From: Blasia pusilla
Taxonomy: Eukaryota > Marchantiophyta > Marchantiopsida > Blasiales
NCBI GenBank assembly: GCA_050084515.1
Contig: CM114274.1
Coordinates: 27,776,001 to 27,840,000 of the forward strand
DNA length: 64,000 bases
Direction: 5' to 3'
Positions within the stretch are counted from its first letter, which is position 1, and the number at the start of each line of letters is the position of its first letter. A program made the position numbers and the translations under genes. Below the pieces are notes generated by a model. It was given only the letters and a program-made list of their open reading frames with translations. It was not told where the DNA came from and made no database searches. Positions 44,932 to 57,670 of the stretch are shown here, one piece after another.

Positions 44932-46268
44932 ATAATTAATTTATATTTCCTATTAAATCTAAAGCCAAAAAGTAGCCATGATAAGTTTTTTCATTGAGAA
45001 ATATTAATATCAATTTTAAAAAATAACATAATATTTTTCCTCTATGAGATTAGTGGCACATTGGGCTATTTTAAGGTGATATGGGAATTTTCCTTGAATA
45101 AATCGAGAAAGATACTAAATGAAGATTGCATTTTTTTGGGGCATCTTTTTGTAGTACAATGGAGATAAATACTTATCAAGTTGCGTGTGGGAACACAATA
45201 TTACAATTTTTAAAAATAAACTCGTTTGAAAGAAGATTGATCGTAATCATTTCTTCATTGCATTTATATTTGGAAAAAAAAGTATTAAGATTGAGAGGGA
45301 AGACAAATATTAAGCATGGATAATGGGGATGAAAAAACCATTAAATGAAGGTAACTCAAAGGAATAAAATTACCTATAGTTTTCAGTGTGAAGTGTTTCA
45401 AATCCCTATCGGCTGGAGCATGGTTTTAAGTGGTAGAAACATATTTACTACGATTAAATATGAAATAATCAAAATTCACAAAAAAAATTTAAATAGAGGA
45501 CTTGAACATACTAACAATATGTTTCTAGTAATTACAAGGGCTCTTATCATCTTATACAAAGGTGGATGCCTAACCCTAAATGGCATAAACACCTTCTTTG
45601 TGTTACTAAATAAACTGCTGCCACGTTAGTATTAAGTGTCAAATATCAATAAGAGAATACAACATTAAAAAGTTAACTTTCCCAATACATATGGAAGCCA
45701 CTCTTTCAAGAGATATGGAGCACAAGATAGAGTAGGATGTCGTCTTCCAATGAACTCCCATTCCCAACATCCTCGACTAGGGTATGAGTAACAATCATCT
45801 CGCCTCCAATTGGACAATATACTAGCTATGTCCTAAGCAAGTTTAAGATTTCCCACAACCTGCATAAGAAGCATGATTGGGATTGAGAACTATATCTAAG
45901 TATGGCAATCGACGGCATGTGTTGGATACGAGGGATGTGAGAAAGCAAAACGATGACAATGGAGTGTAGTCCCATAAGGAGCTCGAGACATGCAACATTA
46001 CATGACCCCAACCACATAGAAACAATTGATCACCAACAAACAAGAAGAGAACATGATGGACACACAACAAATAGGCAGTAAGAGGGATAAACCACTCACA
46101 AGATGGTAAGAGTGGATAACATAAACCCAACGATTCAGAATCCAATCCCTAGAGAGGAGGCATGTTGCCCTTCGAAGCACGCAACTACGCCAAAGGTGGG
46201 TGGCAGTCGATGGGACCATGTTCGCATGTTGTGCATGCTTGTGACGTGGATGTAGTAGTAAGGCACTC
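44932..46268. other. gene-free stretch
   Basis: Overlapping minus frames at 45,826-46,276 are Ser/Leu/Cys-rich with no family I recognise. No RNA gene or repeat seen. Confidence 0.45.
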
Positions 46269-46356
46269 CAAACCATAAGAAAAGTAAGGAATATTTTTCT
46301 TATGGTTTGTTAAGGGATATAGATAAATATAAGGAATACTTTTCTATATCCCTTAA
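46269..46356. repeat. two adjacent perfect hairpins
   Basis: Hairpin 1: arms 46,269-46,283 and 46,295-46,309 (15 bp, loop 11). Hairpin 2: arms 46,310-46,322 and 46,344-46,356 (13 bp, loop 21). They abut exactly. Each contains TAAGGAATAYTTTTCT. Confidence 0.9.
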
Positions 46357-46840
46357 CCAAAACCAATCCCGCATACGCCCGTCGTTGCGGTCTTTCTCGT
46401 CCAGCGAGGTCAAACGTCGTAGATCCACGTGTCGGGTCTACGAGATCTGCCGGGGACTGCATGCACACTCTACGACCTCATCCCGTCACCGTATTGTCGT
46501 CCCAAGGACGGACCCTGGACTTCCACACTTCCCATGGACCTCCCATAAATTCGTATTTCCTTCGTAGACTCGGAAGCTATATTCTTTCCAACACTCCGGT
46601 TAGTTATCTAGTATGTTTGCCTTGAACGGTGACATGGCGAAGCCCACCGGTGGGATGGCGAGCCTAAAGCTCCACCCGGCGGTATGGATTTCGAGAGGAG
46701 ACACATGGATTCAACGGCAGCAGACACGTGCAGACAAAAGGAATCAACCTGTTTTTTACAGTTTTATATATGACTATCTGGGGCTGCCATTTTTAGATTT
46801 TCGGAGTAGAATGTTGTTTAAGGAATGAATGAAATATTTA
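46357..46840. other. small GC-rich block
   Basis: Higher GC than surroundings. The plus frames 46,307-46,567 and 46,613-46,828 have no recognised domain. A decayed gene fragment or regulatory island is possible. Confidence 0.35.
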
Positions 46841-49800
46841 ATTGCGGCATCGGTGAAACTAAAAAACAAGCAATTACGCTAAATATTGAATTTATTTTAC
46901 CTGATTTGAAGTAAAGTACAATTAAAATGTACATAGGACTTAGTTGTTTTTTTTAATTCATGTTAAGTGTAACGGTTTGTTACACTTAACCATTATACTT
47001 GACAAGAATCTCAACTTAATTTGAAACCCAAGAGAAAAAATTACCGTAATCTATATCTATACCATTACTTGAGGAGCGCTCTCGAATGGCAACAACTTCA
47101 GAGTTCAATGCGTGTATCTTTGAGCTTGGGAATTCTCGACGAGTGGCATATATATATATAAAGGGCCATATATATATAAAGACATTGAATTATTGGGATC
47201 CATGCATCAAATGATCCTTCATGGTTCCTAACTAGCATTTTCTTAAACGATGAGTACTTGCCCCCTTTCAAACATGTTTTGAGTTTAGGATAAAATAACA
47301 CGATTTTTAAACAAACTTGGCAACTATCGAGTGAATTTGAATGTGATTATGAAATGATACCAGCGATTTAATATACTCGTAAGATGCGATGAATTTTTAA
47401 TTAGATTTCTTAAGTAAAATAAATTCTATAGATAGAATTCAGATTTTGAAACTATTTTTAAAAAAATGGTCCAAAAATAAATCCTTGAATAAACACTTGT
47501 GAGAATGAGAGAAAACTATCAAGAAAATTGCATCGAAGTTTGTTAAACTAAAAAAATTAAGTAAATACATGACAAAATAGAAACCTAGGAGATTTATAAA
47601 GAGAAGAGGGGATATGAAAAAAATGGAATTGTCAAGGGAAGATGGGATGATTTGAATGTCCCAAATGAGAATATTGATAATAAGTGTTTTTTTTTCCAAA
47701 AGAATAATTAAGGGATTGGGAAGACGTGTAGTTTCTTCCCCAAGTTGAGAGTTGCGATAATTAAGATCGACGGTTTTCCACACAAAAGCGATATTGTGAG
47801 ATGAAAGTTTAAACAAAAGCACATTTTGAATGCAAAACAATGATAAGTGTAATAAAATTGGATCATAATATTTCTAACTTGTGGATGGCACGAGTATGGG
47901 ATCTAGTGGGAGTAAATATGGATAGAAATTATATGGATGTCTCATTATCCTCACAAACTAAATTAAAACCACACTCACCAGAATTGTAAGCCAAAATACC
48001 CTCCACTTATATCCATCTCTAATGAAAATTTTTGGATTATTTTTGTGTCAATTTGAGAGCACTTCATCAAACACATTAACTATGTGTAATTATCTATATT
48101 GCTATCTAATGTGGGAGTTAACGAACGTAATTTAGTCCATGATTCCATTGTACTCTCGTTTTGAAATGCCAAAATTAGTTCGGGTCACTTTGTATAATCT
48201 TCTCACATATCTTTTATATCTTTCTAAATTTAGAAAATATTTTATCAATTTAATTTAATTTGTTATGAATTGCAATGCCATAGATGATTAGTATTCTATC
48301 TTGCAAATAAAACATCCATTTCCAGGGGAAGCTCGTCAAGGGAAGCCACAGTCCAAAAAGTTCCACCATATATCTAGATCCTTTATTTTGTATTACTAAT
48401 ATATATATTCCATATACACTCCCTTCTTGTGTATACATACAATAACATACGACTAGAAAGGTTGATTCCTAATGGATGGAGAATTAATTAGAAAATGTAT
48501 AAGTATCGCATAGTAAGTGTTAGGATCCTGTATTTATGGGATGATTTTATTTATCCAAATGAGAGGATTGGGAAAGAGGGATTTTTCCTCCAAAATATGG
48601 AAGAAAGGAAATGGATTTTTTTTATGAGAGGGAGGGGCTTTGAATTTTAGGGCTCACAACCAACATGTGGGATCATTGAGATAGATAGTTTTCTAGAAAT
48701 ATGAGAAATAAATTTAAAATTATGAGTCAACCAAAAATAATAACTACGGGGAAATATGCACTTAAATTGGATAAGAGGATGTTTTTATTTGTGCAATGAA
48801 CGAGTAGGTTGACTTATATTTTCCTACTTTAGTGGTTTGAATTACAATGATATGATGTGATTTTTATGATGCATGGGGTAAATGGTAATTTATTTTATAT
48901 TAAAAATCAATAAAATTTTGAAACCATGATTTGCTTGTAAATTTTCTTACAAGAATAAAAGGGTAAATTGAATACTTTGCAAAAAAAAACCTTGAATGTT
49001 TTCAAATAAAATAGCATGTATTACTTATACATTTATTCCGATGTTAAGTTTGGAAATAACTAAAATATTTACTATGGGGAAATTTAATGTCACCTTAAAG
49101 AGTGGGATACGTGGGAATCAAGGGGAAATGGTAGGATGAGAAACCTCAAAAATATTCAAAAGAGTCCAATGACATGCCAAGAGACTACGTGAGTGCACTT
49201 CTCGAACAAGAAAGGAAGTCTTCACGCAAGATTGGATGGGAGAGTGAGGGAACTACTTTAGTAAACGTCTCCAAATAATAACAAGAACTGACAAGTCTCA
49301 ATATTCTATACCTGATAGGAAGGTTGAGTGGAGATGCATTCAGATCTTAAAAGATGGATGGGATGCAAACCTAACTCTTTTTGTATGTCCATGTATGGAT
49401 GAATTTTGGATGAAGAGGCTTCCCCTTCTCATCTACTATTATGTCCTGGATTAATTTGTGAAAATGTGTTTGTGATGGAAAATAATAGGAAGGAAGATTA
49501 TGAGAGAATCTTTAAATGCCAAAATAATCTATCTCTATCATAAACTATTAAGATGCTTGTGCTATGCATAATAAATTACTCGTATGATGGATTTTTCTTT
49601 TTTCACACAACAAGTGTAACAATTATGCTAAGAAAATATTAAAATTTACGGATGCAATATATTCATATCATAACATAGATTTTCACCGTATGGTCAAATC
49701 TACGGTGCTTCACTCCTACTTAAAACAAAATTCTAAGAGAAAAATTGAAACAAGTAATATGCTAGGATTCCAATAATCACCAACAAGACTAAAGAATTTT

Positions 49801-50640
49801 AATTAACACTAAATTATACCTTTATTTTTTGCTAAGATTTAAATGATAACAAAAATACTTTATTTCTTGAATTCATTTATTTAAGATAATTATATTTACA
49901 ATATTTTGGAAATTAGGACCCCTTTCTCATGTAGACTACTATGGGGGGATTACATCCTTGTGGAGACACCTATGTGGTTGACATACGGTGTCAAACATGC
50001 CCTTTCTTCCTTACATGTACCACATGCAAAAAAATTGAAATATGGGTTAATTTTTTTTGCTAGATTTAGTCTTGTATGCTTGGTATCACTACAATTTGCC
50101 GAGTGGTCATGCTATGGTTTTGACCTGGCGACACCTCGAGAAAACAACACGTGTTCCTAGAAACCCTACGTGTATTTCAAGAGGAGGCATATAAACACGG
50201 GTAGGGTGTGTATTCACAAGAGGGCGTATATGCATGGGAGGGCGCACATATGTATAGGACCGTGCATGGTAAGGTCTGTCACGGGCACTAACTTGTACCA
50301 TATAATATGCATGGCAAGTGTATTTTACTAATTAGGTGAGTAGCTTAGCTCACCTCAAGAATCAATATCTCTTACAAAGGAGAAAACTAATTTTAGGGAG
50401 GTTGGAACTTTAACCTTGGAAGGAAAAGTTGAGTAAAGTAAATACTTCCTATGTTATTTAATCGTTCAAATGAGGCCAAATGTGTATACTTAAATGTTTT
50501 AATTGATAGCATAAATGAAGAAACCCTTACGATCTGAATGATTATCATACTATTAAGGGTGTTAGCCCTGGCTATGAAGATCTCCGTGAACGCCACCTGT
50601 GAAGCGTGTCAAATACTCAAAATTTTTTTCCCTATACTAA
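46841..50640. other. gene-free AT-rich stretch
   Basis: Only short chance frames on both strands. (TA)-rich tracts at 47,149-47,160 and 47,168-47,178. No mobile element recognised. Confidence 0.5.
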
Positions 50641-51130
50641 GCTAAGATTTGAATTGAAAATAAGTAGATAATATTTTTGTTTTTTAAAGATAAATTTAAA
50701 TTAAGAAATATAATCTCAAAAACAAAATTACCTCTTTTTCATTATCCCTATATTTTTTCATTTTAAATTATTATTTCAAAAGTTAGGAAAAAACCTAAAA
50801 TTTTTAACTTTAAATTTTATTACATATTACTTTAGAAATATGTAATTTAATCTCCTTTTCAACTTTTAAAAAATATTAAACATTAAATTATTAAAATTTT
50901 AATTTTATTAAAATTTCTCCAAAATTAACTTGAAATTAAAAATTTTAGGTTTTTACAGTTTAATAGTAATATTTAATAGAAAATTTAAAAATTTAATGTT
51001 TCATATTTTAAAATTTAGTAAAATTAAAATTTTAAAAAATATCTTGAGCCAAATTAAATATATTATAAAATAAAACAATTTTTATATTTTTATCAATGTT
51101 TTAATATTAAAATTTATTAATAGCATGTCT
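50641..51130. repeat. very AT-rich foldback
   Basis: Almost pure A/T with many overlapping inverted words. The clearest is a perfect 19-bp pair, 50,789-50,807 and 50,936-50,954. A MITE-like origin is possible; no target duplication could be defined. Confidence 0.5.
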
Positions 51131-53059
51131 TATGAGTTTTTTCATTCCCAATCAACCATCCCTAAGAAAATAATTACTAATTTTATTTATGGAAAGAACT
51201 TAGAGTCTCTCTTAAATCGAGATTGACATTATCTTGAACCTCCAACCCTTAATGTCCACACGCAATTAAGGATCTACAAAATAAGCCAAATTGAATCGCC
51301 TCCTAGTTTACCAAGCTTATATTTAATGGGGGAACAACTAATTATCTCGCCTTAACTTCCATGGTATCGTGGAAGCATGCTAAACTGAATTTCTTTTTTA
51401 ATACGATGAAGATTCTGTACAAGTATAAGAGAAGCGTAATACATGAAAAATATGGATAAAAAAACACAAAGAGTCCATGGACCTCGTACGGGTAACAAAA
51501 CATTTAATGAATTATGAATAGGGTAGAATCGGCAAAGACTTGGGAAATTCACGACGAAGACTTTGCATGAACTACATCACTTGTGACAATGCACGAGAAA
51601 AAAATTAAAATGATAGCGAATAATGGATCTACTAACATGTTAGAAAGAAGCATAAATTATATATGTGTAAATATTAAATGCACGAAAATTTGTAAGAACA
51701 AATGTTTCGTGTTTAAAATTCTCTTGAAATAGGTAATGGCTACGAGGGAAGAAGGCATGAAATCCTTTTTTCCCCCTTTTTTTAGGGGTTTAGGCGGGGA
51801 ATGAGGGCCAATTTGGGGATTTTTGTTTCCAACAGATGAAAAAAGGGATTTATTATATTTCAAAATTGAGGAGAGGATATTTTCTCATTGTAAGGAGGAG
51901 GCGGGTAGATGGCTTTCCACATGAAGAAATAGGTGAGATGAGACATGATGGCGTTTAAAAACAAGGAGGATGATGGGGGAGGGGAACGAGAGAGTATTTT
52001 TTTCATGCATCTACACAAGTAATTGGCAACCCCTACCTTAATTTTGGTCCTCCATATACATATATTTGAACTCTCCCCCACATTTATCCTTTGATGTTGT
52101 AGGTTGCTCTAGTAAACATTCAACCTATTGAAAAGTTTAATAATTAGCCTAAGAGGCTTCGGTCAATATCTTTGAGCATGTTGCAAGTCATAGATTGAAA
52201 AAAACTTATTTTGTGGGAGGATAGTTTCTTAGGAAGATAACAAATGTATAAAGGGTGATTGAAGTCTACTAAGGCACTTTTATGACGTAAGGATATCGCC
52301 TAATGACGAATGAGTAGAGAGAAATCCACTTCCAAAATTTGGGAAAAACTCGTGTTAATGGCCATGTAGATGCATTAATTTGAGAATTAACAGATACCAA
52401 AAGTTTGCAGCTTCTCATAGACATGGGAGACAAACATGTTTTGGTTTCTCACAAGTGTTTCATGGTAGTTTTTTCTTATTTGAGCTCCATTTCTAGAGTC
52501 TTACATATGTTAGATACTTGCTCTCCTCTTTCCACTTTGAGTATGGAGTTGGATTGAAAACTTTAAATAATATAATTTTTTTGTGAAAAATCATACCGCT
52601 GCATTGCACGAGTATGCATGTATTAGTGAGATAGAACACAAAATTGCCACAGGGGATTTCAGGATTTTTGGTTGCAAGGAAAGGTATTTAATATTAACAT
52701 GTGGCTATTGAAACATTTTTTTCAAGGACGTAATCTATATCATTAAAAGAGGATGGGGTTTGAGGATCCCTTCCTCCGGTAGTCATAATTGTTCATTCTG
52801 ACCTCCTCTGGTGCTTACCTGTGTAGTGTTTAACAAGTGACTCAGCGGGTTTAGGCATTATAGGTGGTTTAAGGTGATGTGCCCTTGCATCCGTGCTCTC
52901 CACGGGCAATATACTAGTAAGATACGAACGTCAAGCCCACCCCAAAAATCCAGCAAGAAATTTTCTATCCATCCTTAAAAGGATTACAACTGCAAGGTAT
53001 TAGATATAAACACCCTTTGTCACATGAGATGAGTCTTAATATTTTCCACCTACTAATAA
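51131..53059. other. gene-free stretch with candidate Helitron 3' end
   Basis: No coding region. At about 52,890-52,919 a 5-bp-arm hairpin (CCGTG ... CACGG) is followed by GCAATATA, CTAG and T, as at Helitron 3' ends. Confidence 0.4.
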
Positions 53060-53667
53060 GGTGCTTGTGCGATGCACGGGAAATAAAAAAGTGTTTGAAG
53101 AGCTAGTGTATAGCCTCTGAAGAGAAGAGATTAATAATGCTACACATAAATTTAATTTGTTTTCTTACTTCTCGAAGCATGTGAAACATTTTCTTGTTGC
53201 CCAGTTGCCACGTGTCAAGGAGAGAGGTGTTTGCAAATCAAGAAGGCACTCTCCCATAATAATATAGATAAAGTGCCTGTGCGATGCACTCGGAATAAAA
53301 GAGTGTTTAAAGAGCTAGTGTATAGCCCGTGAAGGGAAGAGATTAATGATGATCTACATAAAATCAAATGTTTTCTTGGTGTTCGTAGCATGCGAAACAT
53401 TTTCTTGTTGCTTAATTATCACGTTTCAAACATAGAGATAATTGCAAATCAAGAAGACACTCTCCCATAATAATATAAATAAGATGCCTATACGATGCAC
53501 ACGAAATAAAAAATGTTTGAAGAAGTAATATATAACTTGTGAAGAGAAGAGATTAAAGATGTTTAAAAAAAAATCAAAATTTTTCTTGTTGTCTTTTTCT
53601 TGCTATCCAATTGCCATGTGTCAAATATAAAAATATTTAATAAAAAAACTCCCATAATAATATAATT
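53060..53667. repeat. three tandem units of about 212 bp
   Basis: Units start at 53,060, 53,272 and 53,483, each opening with a GTGCCTGTGCGATGCAC-like word and closing with CTCCCATAATAATATA. Unit 3 is shorter (about 185 bp) and most diverged. The array ends about 500 bp before the GC-rich leader of the patellin gene. Confidence 0.93.
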
Positions 53668-54100
53668 TTTGATTGAGAAAAGGTGTCGCTCGGAGAATCC
53701 GGAATATATGTGATTTAAGACCGAAAAAAACTCCGGAATTGAAAGACATCACGGGTGAAGAACTTTCGGACGTTCCCCGAGTCGGGAGCGACGGGACCCG
53801 TTTTCCACCTCCGCGTTCCCTGTTCATTGGGTTTTGGTGGGAGATCCGAGAAGGGCCGCATTCGTTTTTTCAAACGAGTTTCAAAGTACTTGAAGAATGG
53901 TTTTTTTTCTTACCCCTTCTGCCCGCACGGAGAGAGGTAAACGGAGCGCGAAACATAACGGCAGGGGGAAGAGGAGCGAGGCGGTGGTGGGAAGCGAAGG
54001 TGGGGTCGGCACTGGCTGATCGCCGGCGAGAAGTGCACATGCTGATCTGACTCAGCGAGGCCCTGCCATGTGGCAAGACACTCTCCCCCCCACCCCTCCC
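53668..54100 (+). promoter_or_regulatory. upstream region of the patellin gene
   Basis: Between the tandem repeats and the GC-rich leader. No clear TATA box, so a TATA-less promoter is likely. Frames here (for example 53,673-54,050) are not supported as genes. Confidence 0.35.
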
Positions 54101-54759
54101 TATTCCCCGCTCTGGTCCGCAGCTTTAGCGACAGCTTTGGACACAATTACCGGCCGCTAAATCCACAGCTCCGTGTTGGCCGTGGTATCTACCTCGTGGA
54201 GTTGTCTCGTCCAACATCCGTCTTACAGCTATTCACCCTCGGCTGCGGTTGCAGATAGTCTTTCCGTCGTCACCGGGCTGGTCTGCTTTGCTCTCTGCTA
54301 CGGTTTGTGTCTGTCTGACTGTCTGTCTGCCTGTCTGTTCGACCATCGTCTCTCGTCCCATAGCCTCGGTGTACCAGCTGTTCCGCTTTGTTGTCGCGGG
54401 GGGTGTGAAATCTCGCCTCGCCTCGTCGCGTCCCGACTCCCGTTCCGTCCAGTGTTCCTAGTTCCATTCCGTCCTGGGAGCCAGCGAGTCAGCCGGCCCA
54501 GCCACGCGACCAAGACAGCCAAGCCAAGGCAGCCAGCGGGAGCTTTGCAAGAGAGACTAGCATAGCAGAGAGAGTAGAGCGGAGGGTGGTATCAGTAGCT
54601 GCACAGCCGCAGCAAGAGAGATTCATTCATTCATCCCTGCCCTCTTGCAGCTCGCTGGTGTCATTCGTTTCCGCACCCGCGTCTAGTCCGGCATTCTGGT
54701 CGCTGGAGCTACTACTTCGAGCACGCAGTTTCGGCTCGCATCCACGCGCAGTCTCGCAG
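54101..54759 (+). other. patellin 5' UTR exon (start approximate)
   Basis: GC- and pyrimidine-rich leader with GTCTGTCTGACTGTCTGTCT near 54,308-54,327. It ends at a good splice donor (TCTCGCAG|GTGAGA at 54,759/54,760). The 5' end is inferred from the shift in composition only. Confidence 0.55.
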
Positions 54760-55064
54760 GTGAGAAATGCCTCCCCGCACTTCTGCTCCTGTGCGCTGTA
54801 GAAGGACAGAGCTGTTATGAGTGATTCGTATGTCTTTCTGGGTCATCGAATTTCGCAAGAAGTAGTCGAATGCTGAGTAAACAAACAGTCCCTCGGTCTC
54901 TCTTTTGACAGAAAGCAGCGCACGGGTGTAAGAGAGTGTGTTCATGTCCTGGTGCGGGGAATGGAGTGCTTAGCTTGGAGCTCTTGCTTACTACTGCTTG
55001 CGCGTTTTCTCTCGCACCGCTCTGAGACCAGCGCTTCATCCTGTTAATTCTTTTTGATCTGCAG
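54760..55064 (+). other. patellin 5' UTR intron, 305 bp
   Basis: Donor GTGAGA at 54,760; polypyrimidine tract and acceptor TTTTTGATCTGCAG ending at 55,064. 5' UTR introns often raise expression in plants. Confidence 0.65.
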
Positions 55065-55187
55065 GCCTTCAAGTTGAATCGTCAAAAGAGTTGGCTAACG
55101 GAGGATCCATCTCTTGCATTGCGAGGAAGTGGGAGAGTGTGGAAGGAGGAACATCCTAGTTCTCGGATTTTCCCAAGCAAGAGAGAG

Positions 55188-57670
55188 ATGGCGACTCCCG
55201 AGTCTGAGGAGGCTGTGGTTGCCCCATCCACCCCCGAGGCTGTTGTTGCAGAAGCTGTCAAGGCAGATGGAGGCGATAAGGAGGCAGCGAAGACTACTTC
55301 GACAATTGCCACTGATTCCACTCCTGCTGTTACCGAGGAAACAGCCAAGGAACTACCAAAGACCGAAGAGGTTGCCACAGAGGCTCCCGCAGAAGCCGAA
55401 GAGTTACCCGAGGCTGCCCCAGTGGAACCCAGCATTCCAGAGTTCAAGGAAGAGTCGAACTTGGTCGCCGATTTGAAACCCAACGAGAAGAAAGCTCTCG
55501 AGGAGTTTAAAGTGAGGATTGAGAAGGCCATCAAAGATAGCGAGTTCAAGGCTCCAAAGAAGACGGTTGAGGTAACCAAGGAGCCCGAGGTTGCACCTGC
55601 AACTGAGGAGAGTAAGGATGCCGAGGCACCTGCTGCAGAGACTAAGGTAGAGACGGCCCCGACCGATGCTTCTGTTGCCGAAGCTCCGGCGTCTGACACC
55701 CCCGCAGCTGAACTCAAAGAAGTCTTAGCTGGAGTCGAAGAGAAAGTTGAGGAGACTGCCACCGAAGGTACAAGCGACGCTGTTACTCCTGAACTTGCAC
55801 CCGCTCCTGTCGCAGCTGAGGAAGCATCCGTTCCCTCTGTTGAAGCCCCTGCGGCCACTGAGCCAGTTGCAGAAGCCAAAGAGGCAGAGCCTTCCACTCC
55901 CACTGCCGTCGAGACCGAAACGAAAGAAGAGCCATCCATCACCGAAACGGCGAAAGAAACTCCTGTCGAAGAAGAGCCAGAGGATACAACCCCACCGGAA
56001 GACATCTCGTTGTGGGGAGTGCCTCTGCTTCACACCAAGGGAGACAAGAGGACCGATGTGATTCTTCTCAAGTTTTTAAGGGCTCGGGACTTCAATGTCA
56101 GTGAGGCTTTCAAGCAACTGCAAAAGACCATTATCTGGAGGAAGACCTTCAAGGCCGATAGCCTTCTTGAAGAAGATTTCGGATCTGATCTGGATGGGGT
56201 TGCGTACATGCACGGAAAAGACAAGGAAGGGCATCCGGTGTGCTACAATGTCTACGGTAGTTTCCAAGACAAAGATCTCTACCAGAAAACTTTTGGGGAC
56301 GCCTCTAAGGTGACCGCCTTCCTTCGATGGAGGATTCAGGTTCTTGAGAAGGGGATCAAGCTTCTGAACTTCAGTCCGGAAGGTCCTAGTGCTATGGTTC
56401 AGATCACTGATCTGAAGAACTACCCCGGACCCACGAAGAAGGATTTGAAGTCCGCACTCAAACAAGCCGTCAATCTTCTGCAGGACAACTACCCCGAGTT
56501 GGTGGCAAAGAAGGTAGGTCCATCTCTAGCTTTCCTTTTTTACGTCTTATTCGAGAGTTTTGCTCGTAATATTTCTATGGTCTTGTCGATGTGGATTATT
56601 CTCCATTGGCCTTTCGTGTTGTCGTTAACTTCGCAGAGTCTATTCTCGTCGGCCTACTGGTATCGTTATGTGGTTGCCCGCTTGTGTTCACTGAATTTCG
56701 TTTCCCTCGGAAGGATCGGCGTACTCGAGCTTGATCCTCGGAGATCATCTTTCGGACTACTTGCTAGGCCGAGGCTTGCCGGATCTGAGTACCTCAAATC
56801 GTACTAGTACGACGCAGGTCATGCTCCATTTTCTTCTAACTATTTGACATGCACGTATCCGTTGCCAGGTGTTCATCCATGTCCCTTGGTACTTCAGCAC
56901 TCTTTACTCCATCGTCAGCCCATTCCTAACGCAGCGGACCAAGAGCAAGTTCGTGGTGGCGCCTGCGGGAAAGACTACCGAGGCTTTGTTGAAGTAAGGA
57001 AGTATTTGTTATCGTTCCGTCTGCTTGATCGAGACTGCAGGATGTAGTTTCATAGCGGTGATCGTGCCCGTACTTATTTGGTGGTCTTGGAACTTGTAGA
57101 TTCATATCAGCCGAATACATTCCCGTCAACTATGGGGGCCTCAGTAGGCCGTCTGATTCTGAATTCGCTGGTTTCGACTCACCAGCAACAGAGCTCGTAG
57201 TAAAGGCTGGCGAGAAGGCTGCTATCGATCTCGCCGTCGCGGAGGTAAGTTTTAACCGTCCTTGACTACTGGTGTTGAACCGAAGTAGTACTGATTTCTT
57301 ACCATCAGCTCGTTTCGCAGATTTGGGGAGAAAGTAAAGTAGCTTGCGAACCCCGTTTCTCGTGGGAATGAGTTTAATGGAGTTCCTTTCTCAGGTTGGG
57401 GGAACGGTAGTGTGGGACTTGGCTGTGGTGGGCTACGAAGTCAGTTACGGCGCTGAGTACGTCCCCAGTGCAGAAGGCGCGTACACAACTATTATCGAGA
57501 AGACTAAGAAGTTGCCGTCCACAACCGAAGAACCTGTGCGCGGAAGTTTCAAAGTGGCAGAGCCTGGCAAGGTCGTCTTAAAAGTGGAGAATTCATCAAG
57601 GAAGAAGAAAACCATCATCTATAGATACATAGTGAAGACCCCGACTACCGACGCTGCGCTGGCTGGTTAA
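55188..57670 (+). CDS. patellin-family SEC14/GOLD domain protein, four coding exons, 623 aa
   Basis: Coding exons: 55,188-56,513, 56,869-56,993, 57,100-57,244 and 57,395-57,670 (TAA). All introns are GT-AG (355, 106 and 150 bp) and the frame closes exactly. Residues 1-270 are a Glu/Ala/Pro/Val-rich acidic tail with the patellin-type LKPNEKKALEEFKVRIEKAI segment at 97-116. A CRAL-TRIO N-terminal helix bundle follows (VILLKFLRARDFNV, 291-304), then the SEC14 lipid-binding domain (about 330-495; VCYNVYG, VFIHVPWYFSTLYSIVSPFL at the exon 1/2 join, TKSKFVV). A GOLD domain ends the protein (about 505-620; ending YRYIVKTPTTDAALAG). Start ATG 55,188 is chosen because no upstream in-frame ATG exists after the 5' UTR intron. 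Patellins bind phosphoinositides and act at membranes in vesicle traffic and cell-plate formation. Length is within the family range (Arabidopsis members are about 490-680 aa). It is the only intact gene in the window. Confidence 0.93.

Noticed and set aside
55074-55187. In-frame 38 codons upstream of ATG 55,188
   Set aside because: The upstream start is a TTG; the first in-frame ATG is 55,188 and the sequence before it lacks patellin similarity.
55082-56005. 307-codon minus-strand open frame overlapping the patellin first coding exon
   Set aside because: Ser/Ala/Val-rich mirror of a Glu/Ala/Pro-rich coding exon; no start context, domain or splice support, and the plus strand is clearly the gene.
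56514-56807. Continuation of the patellin open frame past 56,513
   Set aside because: It reads into intron 1: a GT donor follows Lys-Lys at 56,513, and the true SEC14 continuation (VFIHVPW) resumes at 56,869.
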